Of a DNA stretch of 42,841 nucleotides, positions 26,982-36,366 are shown in pieces. Numbering within the stretch: position 1 is the first letter of the stretch; every line of letters begins with the position of its first letter. The notes under the pieces are model-generated. The model was given only the letters and a program-made list of their open reading frames with translations, was not told where the DNA came from and made no database searches. The stretch comes from Opitutia bacterium (GTDB lineage Bacteria; Verrucomicrobiota; Verrucomicrobiia; Opitutales; Seribacteraceae), in contig PBLJ01000070.1 of assembly GCA_002721705.1 (NCBI GenBank), positions 1 through 42,841 on the forward strand. Reading direction: 5' to 3'. Position numbers and translations under genes: made by a program.

Positions 26982-27830
26982 CTATGGCTTGGTTGTCTTC
27001 TTGGGTCCCCGAATGGCTACGTTAAGTACTTTGCGGGCTCCCTTGACCCATTCCTTCTTCACGAAGTCGTAGGGCATCGCCAACAAACGATCGGAGGTAA
27101 TGCGCAGGACGGTGAACTCCGTGAACTTGGACTTGGGAGAAGGAAGTTGGACGAAAGTGAGCCCACGATACTTGTTTACGCTGGAATAGTGGTAATGCCC
27201 ACCCAGCACGAGAATGACGTTGGCCTTGCCCACCGCCTCGACCAAAGCGTCGCGATTCGTCATGGCGTCGTGACAGAGATGAGTAAAGAGCACCACGGGC
27301 TGTCCCTCGGACGTTTTCGCCAACTGCTGGCGAAGATAATCCAAAGCCTCCTTCGTGAGTGGCTGGAACGGCTTGCCGCGAGGATCGAACTTCGACCAAA
27401 GGGCGATGAATTTCACGCCCTTGGCCTCGAAAACATAGCTTAGCCCGCCGTGGCGCTTCTTGGACCAATTCAACATGGTGGGAGAAAACGCACGCCCTCC
27501 GTCGTCATGGTTGCCGAGAACGTCGTAGGCTTTCCACTTGAGCTGGTTGGTCAACACGCCGTCATAAGCCCGCATGGCGGCGTTGGTAGGCCACTCCGTG
27601 ACGTCGCCCGCCCCGATGACGAAGGACGGCTCATGCACCGTGCCTCCGACGCTTGCGGGGTAGGAGGCGCCAGGCATGACGTTCATCGCCTCCACAAAGG
27701 GCATCAACCGGGATACGTTTCCATCCGTCTTCACGTGCTGGTCCGACCAGCCGAAAAAGGTCAAGGCATCCTCGGCTTGTCCAGAGGCCAAGGGTAAGAC
27801 AAAGAGAAGGAGCAAGAAAGGTCTAGGCAT
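26982..27830 (-). CDS. Secreted calcineurin-like metallophosphoesterase
   Basis: A 282-residue protein read from the ATG at 27830. That start places a clean signal peptide (MPRPFLLLLFVLPLASGQA) at the N-terminus; a longer frame upstream would bury it. The dimetal site motifs are recognisable: WSDQHV, GAGDVTEWP, GNHDDGG, LFTHLCHD and LGGHYHYSS. The fold includes phosphodiesterases, nucleotidases and phosphatases, so the substrate is open. It is exported and therefore functionally distinct from the cytoplasmic enzymes encoded around it. A 76-base gap separates it from fdhD. Confidence 0.85.
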   Translation of the reverse strand: MPRPFLLLLFVLPLASGQAEDALTFFGWSDQHVKTDGNVSRLMPFVEAMNVMPGASYPASVGGTVHEPSFVIGAGDVTEWPTNAAMRAYDGVLTNQLKWKAYDVLGNHDDGGRAFSPTMLNWSKKRHGGLSYVFEAKGVKFIALWSKFDPRGKPFQPLTKEALDYLRQQLAKTSEGQPVVLFTHLCHDAMTNRDALVEAVGKANVILVLGGHYHYSSVNKYRGLTFVQLPSPKSKFTEFTVLRITSDRLLAMPYDFVKKEWVKGARKVLNVAIRGPKKTTKP

Positions 27831-27906
27831 AAGGATAGCAGGATCAGGCGAATGTCTTTCCAGCATCGGCTTGCGGCAAGACAAAAGATGGCAAGCCATT
27901 GAGCGC

Positions 27907-28842
27907 TCAGCCGATCACGCGGTCCGGATTGCAGTAGACGTTGAAACGCTTGTCGGAGAGAAAACCAACCAGAGTCAGGCCGAAGGAGTCGGCCAACTCG
28001 ACGGCTAAACTGGATGGCGCCCCCACGGCGGCGAGCATGGGAACACCTGCCACCAAGGCTTTCTGGATGAGTTCGAAACTGGCCCGGCCACTCACTAAAA
28101 GCAGGTAATTGGAAAGTGGCCACTCCCCTTCCAAAAAGCATCGCCCAAGCAATTTATCCATCGCATTGTGCCTACCGACGTCCTCGGCAATGCGCGTGAT
28201 TAGTCCATCGGTGGTAACGAGACCGGTGGCATGAAGGCCGCCGGTCTCGGCGAAATTTTTTTGCCACTCCAAGAGCTTGACCGGCAAAGAGCGAAGCTTG
28301 TCGGACGTGATACGGAATTCATCACCCTCTATCTTGGCAAGACCGCGCGCCACCAAAGCCTCGAGCGTAGCCTTGCCGCAGACGCCGCAACTGGAGGAAG
28401 TGAAGACGTGGCGGGACAGTTGCTCGAGATCGATCGTCCGACCTGCCCCTAGGGCCACCTTGGCGACGTTGGGAGCAAGACCAAGCCCCGAGACGTCCTC
28501 TCCGGAACCAATGGATATTTGGTCCAGGTCATCCGGAGAATCAAGCATGCCTTCCGTGGCAAGAAAACCAGCGGCAAGGGACTCGTCGTCTCCAGGCGTC
28601 CTCATGGTGATCGAGACGCCACGGGAAACCGGAGCCCCATTCTTCCCTCGATAGGCAAGCCGAATCTCGAGAGGTTCCTCCACTGCGAGAACATCTTCCA
28701 TAAACTCGTTCCCTTCGGTCGTGGATCGGCGTATGCGAACGCCTTTAGTCGCATTTTCGTCCTGGCTCATGCGGTGGAATCGTTTGCGCCCGTTGACTCT
28801 CTGCAAGCCGAAACGCGCGGGTAGCGCTTGCCAAAGATGCAT
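27907..28842 (-). CDS. fdhD: Formate dehydrogenase accessory sulfurtransferase FdhD
   Basis: Transfers sulfur from a cysteine desulfurase to the molybdenum cofactor of formate dehydrogenase-type enzymes. A typical FdhD core is visible: EEPLEIRLAYRG, GFLATEGML, the essential loop FTSSSCGVCGKATLEAL with its two cysteines, GLHATGL, EDVGRHNAMDKLLG, LVSGRASFELIQKA and the end GFLSDKRFNVYC. The 311-residue length includes a basic N-terminal extension. The ATG at 28770 (MSQDENATKG) is an alternative that would leave more room for the divergent promoter shared with yaaA. The likely client is the FdhF/YdeP-type protein downstream on the same strand. Confidence 0.92.
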   Translation of the reverse strand: MHLWQALPARFGLQRVNGRKRFHRMSQDENATKGVRIRRSTTEGNEFMEDVLAVEEPLEIRLAYRGKNGAPVSRGVSITMRTPGDDESLAAGFLATEGMLDSPDDLDQISIGSGEDVSGLGLAPNVAKVALGAGRTIDLEQLSRHVFTSSSCGVCGKATLEALVARGLAKIEGDEFRITSDKLRSLPVKLLEWQKNFAETGGLHATGLVTTDGLITRIAEDVGRHNAMDKLLGRCFLEGEWPLSNYLLLVSGRASFELIQKALVAGVPMLAAVGAPSSLAVELADSFGLTLVGFLSDKRFNVYCNPDRVIG

Positions 28843-28863
28843 GCAACCCTACCCTTTCGGATC

Positions 28864-29652
28864 ATGGTAATACTCATATCACCCGCCAAGACGTTAGACT
28901 ACGAAACGCCGCCCCAAACGGAAACCTGCACCCAACCCGAATTTCTCGAGGAGGCATCATCCTTGATCAAAGGGCTCAGAAAATTGTCCGTAGAAGAAGT
29001 GGGTGATTTGATGGGGATTAGTCCCAAGCTGGCCAAGCTCAACAAGGAACGTTTCGGTCAATGGAAACAGCCCTTCACCAAAGAAAACGCCAAACAATCC
29101 GCCCTCGCCTTCAAGGGCGACGTCTACGCCGGGATGCAGGCTTGGGAGTTTGATGCCGATGACTTTTCCTACGCTCAAAAGACACTCCGAATACTGTCCG
29201 GCCTGTATGGTCTGCTGCGACCGCTCGACTTGATGCAACCCTACCGCCTGGAAATGGGAACGATATACCCTAACCCAAGAGGCAAGGACCTCTATGAATT
29301 CTGGGGAAACCGTCTTGCCAAGGCCATTGACGAAGCTGTCGCGGCCAGCGGAAGCGACCTGCTTGTCAATCTCGCCTCCCAAGAATATTTCAAGGCTGCC
29401 CGAGCCAGTGAATTGAAGGCCAAGATCGTATCCCCCGTCTTCAAGGACGAGAAGAATGGCAAATACAAGATCATCAGCTTTTACGCCAAGAAAGCGCGTG
29501 GACTAATGAGCTCCTACCTCATCCGAAACCGAGCGACGAAAGTCGAGGAGCTGGCAGGGTTCGATTACGCCGGCTACCGGTACTCTCCCGAAGACTCGAC
29601 CGAGGACGCTCCCGTTTTCCTCCGCGAGGAACGACTCGCCAAGGCCAGCTGA
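28864..29652 (+). CDS. yaaA: YaaA family peroxide-stress protein (DUF328)
   Basis: A 262-residue cytoplasmic protein beginning MVILISPAKTLDYETP, the classic YaaA start, which places initiation at 28864 rather than at an in-frame ATG 36 bases earlier. ALAFKGDVYAGMQA, SGLYGLLRPLDLMQPYRLEM and NLASQEYFKA are family motifs. In E. coli YaaA lowers free iron and limits oxidative DNA damage; the fold binds DNA. It is divergent from fdhD and 12 bases ahead of the isochorismatase-like gene. Confidence 0.92.
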   Translation: MVILISPAKTLDYETPPQTETCTQPEFLEEASSLIKGLRKLSVEEVGDLMGISPKLAKLNKERFGQWKQPFTKENAKQSALAFKGDVYAGMQAWEFDADDFSYAQKTLRILSGLYGLLRPLDLMQPYRLEMGTIYPNPRGKDLYEFWGNRLAKAIDEAVAASGSDLLVNLASQEYFKAARASELKAKIVSPVFKDEKNGKYKIISFYAKKARGLMSSYLIRNRATKVEELAGFDYAGYRYSPEDSTEDAPVFLREERLAKAS

Positions 29653-29664
29653 ACGAGGATCTCC

Positions 29665-30351
29665 ATGAACGTCGACAACGAGGAAATCAACCGACGCATC
29701 GAGGAGGTGCACCGGCTGATTCCCGATAGGTCCGCCTTGCTCGTAATCGACATGCAACACGGCTTTCTCGACGAGGGCGCCTCCCTCGAAGTGGAAGCCG
29801 GTCGAGCAATCATTCCCGACATTCGCAATCTAGTGGATGCTTTCCGGGCCAAGAACGCCCCCGTCATCTTCACCGAGTTCGTCTACGCCGAAAACGTTCC
29901 CTGCCTGCGCGGAGATCCATTCGGAGTGGAACACCTTCCTGCAGTAGAAGGCGAGCCGACGGGCCTCGAGCATCCCTCCTCGAACTGCCTGATCGGTCCG
30001 AACGCGGCTCAAGGCGTGGAGTCAGCCGAGACCGTGGAAGCCCTCTCTCCCCTTCCAGGCGAACTCGTCATACAAGGTCATGCCTACGACAAGTTCTACG
30101 GTACGCCACTGGATCTTTCCCTGCGCAGCCAAGGCATCACCCACTTGGTGGCAACGGGCATCACCACAGACGTCTGCGTAAGCGGCACCGTGATATCCGG
30201 CACCACCCGCGACTACCGCGTGACGCTCGCCACCGACGGCGTGGCCTCCCCCTTCCCCGATCTCCACGAAGCCGCTCTCAAGCTCCTCGCCCACAAATTC
30301 GCCCGACTCAAGACGAGTGGTGAGATCATCGAGGAATTGAACTCATTTTGA
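29665..30351 (+). CDS. Isochorismatase-family cysteine hydrolase
   Basis: A 228-residue alpha/beta hydrolase of the isochorismatase/nicotinamidase group. The catalytic triad is present: D29 (LLVIDMQHGF), K143 (HAYDKFYGT) and C171 (TTDVCVSGT), with the cis-peptide region before the cysteine (ATGITTD). These enzymes hydrolyse amides such as nicotinamide, carbamoylsarcosine or biuret, or vinyl ethers; the substrate is not predictable. The stop overlaps the next gene's TTG start (TTGA), so the two are coupled. Confidence 0.9.
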   Translation: MNVDNEEINRRIEEVHRLIPDRSALLVIDMQHGFLDEGASLEVEAGRAIIPDIRNLVDAFRAKNAPVIFTEFVYAENVPCLRGDPFGVEHLPAVEGEPTGLEHPSSNCLIGPNAAQGVESAETVEALSPLPGELVIQGHAYDKFYGTPLDLSLRSQGITHLVATGITTDVCVSGTVISGTTRDYRVTLATDGVASPFPDLHEAALKLLAHKFARLKTSGEIIEELNSF

Positions 30352-31949
30352 AAGCAGCGCTTCCATTCTTCTGCTTGGGCAAAAAACATGGCCTCCATGA
30401 GGTTTGGATCACCCTGATTCTTTTTGGGCTTTCCGCTTGCGGAACGGATGACAAAGTTTCCGAAAATGCTCCGTTGAGCGAAATCGATGAAGGCGAGCAA
30501 GTAACCAAATCCGGCCCAAACACTGGAACCAAGGCAAAGGAAGAAAAAGACAGCAACTTCGGGGAAGACGTCGATCCGAAAGCTAGCATTGAAGGCGAGG
30601 GCAAACAGACAAAGAGACCGGATTACAATGCCAGTAAAACGCGAGAATTCTCCATCGTCGCCTACAACGTGGAGAACCTCTTCGATCTCGATGGGATCGC
30701 AAAATACGCTGACTACGCTCCCGTCCATTACGGAAACTCCCAATTGCAAAGGAAACTAGAGGGCATCACCGAGACCTTGCACCGAATTGGCGATGGTTCG
30801 GGCCCGGACGTCGTTCTCTTGCAGGAAATCGAACTCGATCGCACCCCTGAAGAGCATTTGTCCGCTACCGAATTACTGAAGCAAGCTTTGGATGCGAAGG
30901 GGCTTGGTCCGTATCATCTCGCAAAAGGCCGCATCAAGAACCTCTCCCTGAGCGAATCATCGGTCACTCTTTGTCTAACGTTGTCCAAGTTTCCCATCGA
31001 AAAGATACGAACTCATCGAGTTACCAGAGCCCGGGCAATCTTGGAAACTCATCTCTCGATCGACGGACGCCCTCTGGTCGTCTTCAATAATCATTGGAAG
31101 TCGGGAGCCTCCTCCGCGGAAATGGAAAAAGTGCGTTTGCAGAATGCCGAAGTGCTTCGCGGGCGAATAGACGAACTACTGAACAAGGAACCCTCCCTGG
31201 ACATCGTGGTGGGGGGTGACCTCAACTCTAACTACAACCAAAAAACCTTGTTCAAGGGAGTGATGCCCAAAACCGCGGTCAACGACGTCCTTCTTTCCCA
31301 TGGCAATGAATCGTTGATGCAATCCAACACGCGCAAACTCTACAACCTGTGGCACGAACTCCCGTCCAAAGATCGCGGCTCGGAGGTCTGGACGGGAAGG
31401 TGGGGAACGCTCATGCATCTCCTGCTTTCCAACGGCCTTTACGATAACTCCGGCGTTCAATACGTCGCGGATTCCTTCAAGGTGATCGTTCTACCTGAAA
31501 TCAACGCGGCGCCCGGGACGGGAGTACCTCGCAGGTGGACCAATGACTTTGGAGGGGTTGGGGTGAGCGACCATTTACCCGTGTTCGCAAAGTTCACCAC
31601 CAAGACGGAAAGACCATCGGTCTCGATCAACCATTCCAATACCCCCTCTACCCAACCTCTCATCAATTATACAAAAGCAATTGCAAACGCAGAGGTTTTC
31701 GGAGCAAAAACAGCTTCCCCGGAAAACCTGTGGAAAGTATATCGTTTCTCGGGCAAGCTGGTCGGCAAAAATCCACTGACTATGGAAACTGCAGGCAAAA
31801 GAATCCGTGTTTGGAGCTTTGATTCCAAATTGAAGCGTCGCCTTTTTGCCATCAAGCAAGATGCCTCGATGAGCGGCCTTGGCTACCTTTCGCGGTATAA
31901 AGGCAACTGGCAATTGATCTTGGAATACGACGATTGGTTGGATAACTGA
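30348..31949 (+). CDS. Lipoprotein endonuclease/exonuclease/phosphatase family protein
   Basis: A 533-residue predicted lipoprotein. A TTG start overlaps the upstream stop, with GAGGAA about 11 bases before. No ATG exists ahead of the hydrophobic segment ITLILFGLSAC, whose lipobox LSAC precedes a charged, low-complexity linker (about residues 33-95). The EEP domain follows: IVAYNVENLFDLDG, VVLLQEIELD, VVFNNHWKSG, VVGGDLNSNYN and GVSDHLPVFAKF give the metal, phosphate and catalytic histidine positions. A ~120-residue C-terminal extension rich in basic and aromatic residues has no domain I recognise. It is probably an exported nuclease or phosphoesterase on the cell envelope. Confidence 0.87.
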   Translation: MKAALPFFCLGKKHGLHEVWITLILFGLSACGTDDKVSENAPLSEIDEGEQVTKSGPNTGTKAKEEKDSNFGEDVDPKASIEGEGKQTKRPDYNASKTREFSIVAYNVENLFDLDGIAKYADYAPVHYGNSQLQRKLEGITETLHRIGDGSGPDVVLLQEIELDRTPEEHLSATELLKQALDAKGLGPYHLAKGRIKNLSLSESSVTLCLTLSKFPIEKIRTHRVTRARAILETHLSIDGRPLVVFNNHWKSGASSAEMEKVRLQNAEVLRGRIDELLNKEPSLDIVVGGDLNSNYNQKTLFKGVMPKTAVNDVLLSHGNESLMQSNTRKLYNLWHELPSKDRGSEVWTGRWGTLMHLLLSNGLYDNSGVQYVADSFKVIVLPEINAAPGTGVPRRWTNDFGGVGVSDHLPVFAKFTTKTERPSVSINHSNTPSTQPLINYTKAIANAEVFGAKTASPENLWKVYRFSGKLVGKNPLTMETAGKRIRVWSFDSKLKRRLFAIKQDASMSGLGYLSRYKGNWQLILEYDDWLDN

Positions 31950-32010
31950 CCGACCTCAGGCAGAGGCGTTTCGGCTAAACCCACAGGTGTTCGCTCAAGG
32001 CGGTTTTACA

Positions 32011-32132
32011 TTAGAGTAGTCCTTCCTCGAGAATTGCGGAAATAGGGGAAATATTGAGGTCGGGAATTTTTTCCGCAAATGCTCGAGGTTTTCAGCGGCT
32101 GCGGACTCGGTAAGTTGCAATCTCAGTTTATT
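32011..32132 (-). pseudogene. Decayed 3' end of a second obg-like gene
   Basis: Read on the minus strand this stretch encodes an NK pair (G4-like), then LTESAAAENLEHLRK. After one net one-base deletion it continues PISAILEEGLL and a stop. The intact Obg nearby has NKIDEEAAQENLERFR and FPISAILELGL at the corresponding place. A hand alignment of the nucleotides gives roughly 60 percent identity over about 92 bases, highest around TTTCCGCAAT and CTCGAG. The rest of the gene is absent. The left end overlaps the last codons of the 55-aa gene. It may be a displaced obg terminus or the relic of a paralogue. Confidence 0.65.
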
Positions 32133-32290
32133 GCTTCTTTTTTGCCGAGGCGGGCAATGACCGACTTTTTCTGCATTTCACGATAATAGTTGGCGTTACC
32201 TCTACGCTTCACTCTCCCCTTCCCGGCATGTCCACCCTTGCGGCCCATGAGAGCAGCTGCCTGAGTTAACTTTACTCGCTTCGCAGTCAC
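32123..32290 (-). CDS. Small basic RKGG-motif protein (55 aa)
   Basis: A 55-residue, strongly basic protein (VTAKRVKLTQAAALMGRKGG, then HAGKGRVKRRGNANYYREMQ and KKSVIARLGKK). The AAALMGRKGG segment recalls short, uncharacterised RKGG-type proteins often found near plasmid or phage genes, from memory. The GTG start overlaps the stop of the 81-aa gene (GTGA), as expected for a coupled pair. The charge suggests nucleic-acid binding. The function is unknown. Confidence 0.55.
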   Translation of the reverse strand: MTAKRVKLTQAAALMGRKGGHAGKGRVKRRGNANYYREMQKKSVIARLGKKEAIN

Positions 32291-32532
32291 CGGTTTGGAG
32301 TCATCTTCAAAGCCTTCAGAAGTTTGGCGCTTCGCCTGTAAGATCTTTCCAGTTCTTGGATAATCTCATCGGCTTTTACAAAACCTTTCTTCCGCCTCTC
32401 CTTGAACCTCTTGCTTCGAATCAGGGATTCTCTGATTCCATGGCCATGGCCCGGGATGGATTGGTCGAAACCAAATCTGGCTGCGGGCATTTCAACTTCT
32501 TGAGCTTCGAGAAACTGGCTGGGATTTTTCAT
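32287..32532 (-). CDS. Hypothetical 81-aa protein paired with the basic 55-aa protein
   Basis: Read from the ATG at 32532 (MKNPSQFLEAQEVEMPAARF); a TTG at 32550 gives a longer form but falls in the palindrome. The N-terminal part is acidic and the middle very basic (LIRSKRFKERRKKGF). It ends in a probable amphipathic helix (ADEIIQELERSYRRSAKLLK). I do not recognise the family. The arrangement, a small gene behind a palindrome with an overlapping basic partner, resembles toxin-antitoxin or regulator pairs, but nothing proves that. Confidence 0.55.
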   Translation of the reverse strand: MKNPSQFLEAQEVEMPAARFGFDQSIPGHGHGIRESLIRSKRFKERRKKGFVKADEIIQELERSYRRSAKLLKALKMTPNR

Positions 32533-32544
32533 GTTTTTGTATTT

Positions 32545-32560
32545 GCACAAGCGTTTGTGC
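32545..32560. promoter_or_regulatory. Perfect palindrome upstream of the 81-aa gene
   Basis: GCACAAGCGTTTGTGC: six-base arms around a GCGT centre, 13 bases before the 81-aa ATG. It is a candidate operator for autoregulation, or a short hairpin in the leader. Confidence 0.5.
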
Positions 32561-32567
32561 TAATCAA

Positions 32568-32598
32568 GAAAAAAAGCAACGATCGTGGAGATCGATCG
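32568..32598 (-). terminator. Candidate intrinsic terminator of obg
   Basis: On the minus strand CGATCG, a seven-base loop and CGATCG are followed by TTGC and a run of T, beginning 12 bases after the obg stop. The stem is short, so termination may be partial. Confidence 0.5.
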
Positions 32599-32610
32599 AA
32601 AAAGGGCTGT

Positions 32611-33600
32611 TTAGCGGAGTCTTTCCAGGAGATTCACCTTCAGCTCGGGAAGGCCTAGCTCGAGGATTGCGGAAATTGGGAAAACGGTGATTTCCGGATA
32701 AGCTTGCCGAAATCGCTCCAAGTTTTCTTGGGCGGCCTCTTCATCGATTTTATTGCCGGCCACTAAATATGGTTTGGACGCCACCTCTGGATCGTATTGC
32801 TCCAGCTCGGAGCGCAATTGGGCAAAGTCCTCAAGCGGATCTCGGCCATCGGTGGCGGCGAGATCGAGAAGGATGAGGATCAAAAGACAACGCTCCACGT
32901 GTCTGAGAAAGCGATGACCAAGTCCGCGGTTTTCGGCCGCTCCTTCAATCAAGCCGGGAACGTCGGCCATCGTGATGCGATCGAAATCATCGGGATATTC
33001 GATGATGCCAACCGAAGGGAACAAGGTGGTGAAAGGATAGGAGTCCACTTTCGGGGTGGCATTGGACATGACGGTGAGAAGGGTCGACTTGCCTGCATTG
33101 GGAAAACCCACGAGCCCGACGTCGGCAATCGTCTTCAAGGTGAGAACGAACTCCCCGTCACCGCCTGCTTTCCCCTCGGTGAATTGGCGAGGAGTTTGGT
33201 TGACCGAGGTCTTGAAGGTCATGTTTCCACGACCTCCCCTGCCGCCCTCGAGGAGGAGGATTTCCTGATCCGCCTCAAGCAATTCGTGTACTATTTCCCC
33301 CGTTCCCAAGCGCTGAACGACGGTGCCTAAGGGCACTTTCAGCAAACAATCCTCCCCACTCTTGCCGTGCTGGTCACTGCCACGACCGGGTTCGCCGTTC
33401 TTGGCCTTGCGCTGGGGATTGAAGTGATAGGCCCGAAGATCCCCGACGTTTTCATCAGCCACCATGAGGATGTCTCCGCCCTTACCACCGTTGCCACCGT
33501 TGGGACCGCCCTTAGGCATGTATTTCTCACGCAGGAAACTGACGCAGCCATCACCTCCCTTGCCCGCCTTGAAATACACCTTTGTTTCGTCGTAGAACAT
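32611..33600 (-). CDS. obg: GTPase Obg/CgtA
   Basis: An essential GTPase for late 50S ribosome assembly and stress control. The glycine-rich Obg fold fills the N-terminal ~160 residues (FKAGKGGDGCVSFLREKYMP, GGNGGKGGD). The G domain follows with G1 GFPNAGKSTLL, G3 DVPGLIEGA, G4 NKID and G5 ISAI. At 329 residues it ends directly after the G domain and lacks the variable C-terminal OCT domain, which is common in many phyla. A TTGACC hexamer about 50 bases upstream is a weak promoter candidate. A decayed second copy of its 3' end lies about 500 bases downstream. Confidence 0.95.
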   Translation of the reverse strand: MFYDETKVYFKAGKGGDGCVSFLREKYMPKGGPNGGNGGKGGDILMVADENVGDLRAYHFNPQRKAKNGEPGRGSDQHGKSGEDCLLKVPLGTVVQRLGTGEIVHELLEADQEILLLEGGRGGRGNMTFKTSVNQTPRQFTEGKAGGDGEFVLTLKTIADVGLVGFPNAGKSTLLTVMSNATPKVDSYPFTTLFPSVGIIEYPDDFDRITMADVPGLIEGAAENRGLGHRFLRHVERCLLILILLDLAATDGRDPLEDFAQLRSELEQYDPEVASKPYLVAGNKIDEEAAQENLERFRQAYPEITVFPISAILELGLPELKVNLLERLR

Positions 33601-33689
33601 GAATCCAGCTGGTCAAAGACCCATCATCGAAGAGGAGAGTTTCGCGCAAACCCTGCTTGGGGTCAACGCGGCAAAGAGACCGAATTGCC

Positions 33690-35129
33690 TTAGTATCGGT
33701 AGTGCTGGGTCTTGTAAGGACCCTCGACGGGAACGCCGATGTAGTCGGCCTGATCTTGGCTGAGCTTGGTCAGTTTGGCTCCCAGTTTGTCCAAATGCAA
33801 ACGAGCCACTTCCTCGTCCAGTTCCTTGCTCAAGAGATATACGCCGACCTTGCGGTCCGTGTTTTTGCGGATATCGATCTGGGCGATGGTCTGGTTGGTG
33901 AAACTGTTGGACATCACGAAACTCGGGTGACCGGTGGCGCAACCGAGATTAATGAGGCGACCTTCAGCCAAGAGATAGATGCTGTGTCCGTCGGGAAAAG
34001 TGAAACGGGAAACGGGGCCACCAGGGATGGCATCATCCTTGATGATCTCCTTGGTGACTCCTTCCATGGCCTCGAGTTCGGCTACCTGAATCTCGTTGTC
34101 GAAGTGGCCGATGTTGCAGACGATGGCTTGGTCCTTCATCCGGCTCATGTGCTCGGCGGTTATGATGTCCTTGTTACCTGTGGTGGTAACGAAGATATCA
34201 GCCTCGGCCAGAGCATCCTCAATGGTAGTCACTTGATACCCCGCCATGCAGGCTTGCAGGGCGCAGATGGGATCAATTTCAGACACCAGAACGCGGGCTT
34301 TTTCCATGGACAAGGATTCAGCCGAACCCTTGCCAACGTCGCCGTATCCGCAAACCATGGCGACCTTGCCGGAGACCAGCACGTCGAGAGCTCGCTTGAT
34401 GCCGTCGACCAAGGAGTGGCGGCAACCGTATACGTTGTCGAACTTGGACTTGGTCACGGAATCGTTCACGTTAATGGCCTGAAAGAGAAGTTCGCCTTTT
34501 TCCTCCATCTGGATGAGGCGATGAACCCCGGTGGTGGTTTCCTCGGAAACGCCCACGACGTTCTCCGCCATCTTGGTCCAATGTCCGGGACGCTCGGGCA
34601 GCACCGTCTTGAGTAAATCCTTGATGATCTGCTCTTCTTCGCTACCCGATGGCGTGTTCACCCAGTCACCGCCGTTTTCCAAATCGACTCCCTTGTGAAT
34701 GAGCAAAGTGGCGTCTCCGCCATCGTCCACGATCTGATCGGGGCCGGAACCATCGGGCCAAGTCAAAGCCTGAAACGTACATTCCCAGTATTCCTCGAGA
34801 GTTTCACCTTTCCAGGCGAACACAGGCACACCCGCGGCGGCAATGGCGGCGGCGGCGTGATCCTGGGTTGAGAAAATGTTGCAGGAACACCAACGAACGT
34901 CGGCTCCCAATTCGACGAGGGTCTCGATTAGGACCGCTGTCTGGATCGTCATGTGCAAGGAACCCATTACCTTGACGCCGGCCAAGGGCTTGGAAGGACC
35001 ATACTTTTCGCGAGTGGCCATCAATCCGGGCATTTCATGTTCGGCGATGGCGATTTCCTTGCGACCGAATTCGGCGAGCGAGATATCAGCTACCTTGTAG
35101 TCGAGAATTTCTGCGATTTCAGTGCTCAT
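33690..35129 (-). CDS. ahcY: S-adenosylhomocysteinase
   Basis: Hydrolyses S-adenosylhomocysteine to adenosine and homocysteine, relieving inhibition of methyltransferases. It is 479 residues from the ATG at 35129, which opens the conserved [20 protein letters not shown]; the frame extends further upstream without homology. Features include the substrate region [16 protein letters not shown], the NAD loop [15 protein letters not shown], and the C-terminal end YKTQHYRY that completes the neighbouring NAD site. It follows metK after 23 bases, so the two form an operon for the activated-methyl cycle. No ribosome site is evident. Confidence 0.96.
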   Translation of the reverse strand: MSTEIAEILDYKVADISLAEFGRKEIAIAEHEMPGLMATREKYGPSKPLAGVKVMGSLHMTIQTAVLIETLVELGADVRWCSCNIFSTQDHAAAAIAAAGVPVFAWKGETLEEYWECTFQALTWPDGSGPDQIVDDGGDATLLIHKGVDLENGGDWVNTPSGSEEEQIIKDLLKTVLPERPGHWTKMAENVVGVSEETTTGVHRLIQMEEKGELLFQAINVNDSVTKSKFDNVYGCRHSLVDGIKRALDVLVSGKVAMVCGYGDVGKGSAESLSMEKARVLVSEIDPICALQACMAGYQVTTIEDALAEADIFVTTTGNKDIITAEHMSRMKDQAIVCNIGHFDNEIQVAELEAMEGVTKEIIKDDAIPGGPVSRFTFPDGHSIYLLAEGRLINLGCATGHPSFVMSNSFTNQTIAQIDIRKNTDRKVGVYLLSKELDEEVARLHLDKLGAKLTKLSQDQADYIGVPVEGPYKTQHYRY

Positions 35130-35152
35130 GATAAAAAATTCGAGTTTGTTGA

Positions 35153-36322
35153 TTAGCTGAGAGAGGTCTTGAGTGCTTCCACCTTGGAGGTTTGCTCCCA
35201 CGGCAGTTCTGCCTTGCCGAAATGACCGTAGTTGGTGGTGGTACGATAAATGGGTCGCAGCAGGTCGAGTTGCTCGACGATTTCAGCGGGTTTGAAACCG
35301 AATACTTCTTTCACGGCAGCTTCAATTCGTTCATCCGAGCATTGCCCCGTGCCGAAGGTATCGACCGTGATGCTGGTAGGGCGAGGATGACCGATGGCAT
35401 AGGCAACCTGCAACTCGACGCGGGAGGCCAAACCAGCAGCTACTATGTTTTTCGCCACCCAACGGCACATGTAGGCTGCCGAACGGTCGACTTTGGAGGG
35501 GTCCTTCCCAGAGAAAGCCCCGCCTCCATGACGTCCCCAACCGCCGTAGGTATCGACGATGATCTTGCGTCCAGTGAGACCCGAGTCTCCTTGAGGCCCT
35601 CCTATGACAAAACGACCCGTGGGATTCACGAGGTATTCAGTCGAGGAGCTCAACATATCGGACGGCAAGGAAGGCTTGATCACCTCGCTCACGACAAAAT
35701 CCTTGATCACCGAATGAGAAACCGCATCGGCATGCTGAGTCGATACCACGACGTTTTCGATACCCGCCATTTTTCCATTCTCGTAACGCAAGGCGACTTG
35801 CGACTTGCAGTCGGGACGCAACCACTTGGCCTCCACCCCGGCATGACGAATCTCCGCCATTTTTCTGAGGATACGGTGGGCGAACATGACCGGCGCAGGC
35901 ATAAGTTCCTCCGTCTCGTCGCAAGCATAACCGAACATGATGCCTTGGTCGCCCGCCCCCTGCTCGTCGGTCTCCTTGCCTTCGGCGGATTCGGCGGTAA
36001 CTCCTTGAGAAATATCGGAGGACTGAGCAGTCAATTGATTGGTGATAAACACTTTGTCGGCATGAAAGACGTCGTCATCGTTCAGGTAGCCAATGTCATG
36101 AATGGCTTGACGAACCACTTTTTCGTAATCAAAGACGGAATCCGTCGTGATTTCGCCGGCAATGGTTACGGAGTTGCTCTTGACCAAAGTCTCGCAGGCA
36201 ACGCGGCTTGCAGAATCGTTTTGCAGGCAAGCGTCGAGAACGCTGTCCGAAATATAATCCGATACCTTGTCGGGATGACCCTCGCCAACGGACTCGGAAG
36301 AGAAAATGAAGTTCTTCGCCAT
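35153..36322 (-). CDS. metK: S-adenosylmethionine synthetase
   Basis: Makes S-adenosylmethionine from methionine and ATP. It is 389 residues from the ATG at 36322 ([20 protein letters not shown], containing the ATP-binding GEGHPDK). The signatures [12 protein letters not shown] and [19 protein letters not shown] are intact. Its frame is open for 14 more codons upstream but homology begins at MAKNF. First gene of metK-ahcY; a nested dyad lies 48-73 bases before the start. Confidence 0.96.
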   Translation of the reverse strand: MAKNFIFSSESVGEGHPDKVSDYISDSVLDACLQNDSASRVACETLVKSNSVTIAGEITTDSVFDYEKVVRQAIHDIGYLNDDDVFHADKVFITNQLTAQSSDISQGVTAESAEGKETDEQGAGDQGIMFGYACDETEELMPAPVMFAHRILRKMAEIRHAGVEAKWLRPDCKSQVALRYENGKMAGIENVVVSTQHADAVSHSVIKDFVVSEVIKPSLPSDMLSSSTEYLVNPTGRFVIGGPQGDSGLTGRKIIVDTYGGWGRHGGGAFSGKDPSKVDRSAAYMCRWVAKNIVAAGLASRVELQVAYAIGHPRPTSITVDTFGTGQCSDERIEAAVKEVFGFKPAEIVEQLDLLRPIYRTTTNYGHFGKAELPWEQTSKVEALKTSLS

Positions 36323-36366
36323 GATGGAAAACCCTAGTTGCCGAAGCAGGAAACGCAAGCCCATTC

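Noticed and set aside
33657..34616. 319-codon open frame on the plus strand
   Set aside because: Antisense to ahcY, a certain gene.
35192..36337. 381-codon open frame on the plus strand
   Set aside because: Antisense to metK, a certain gene; no family resemblance.
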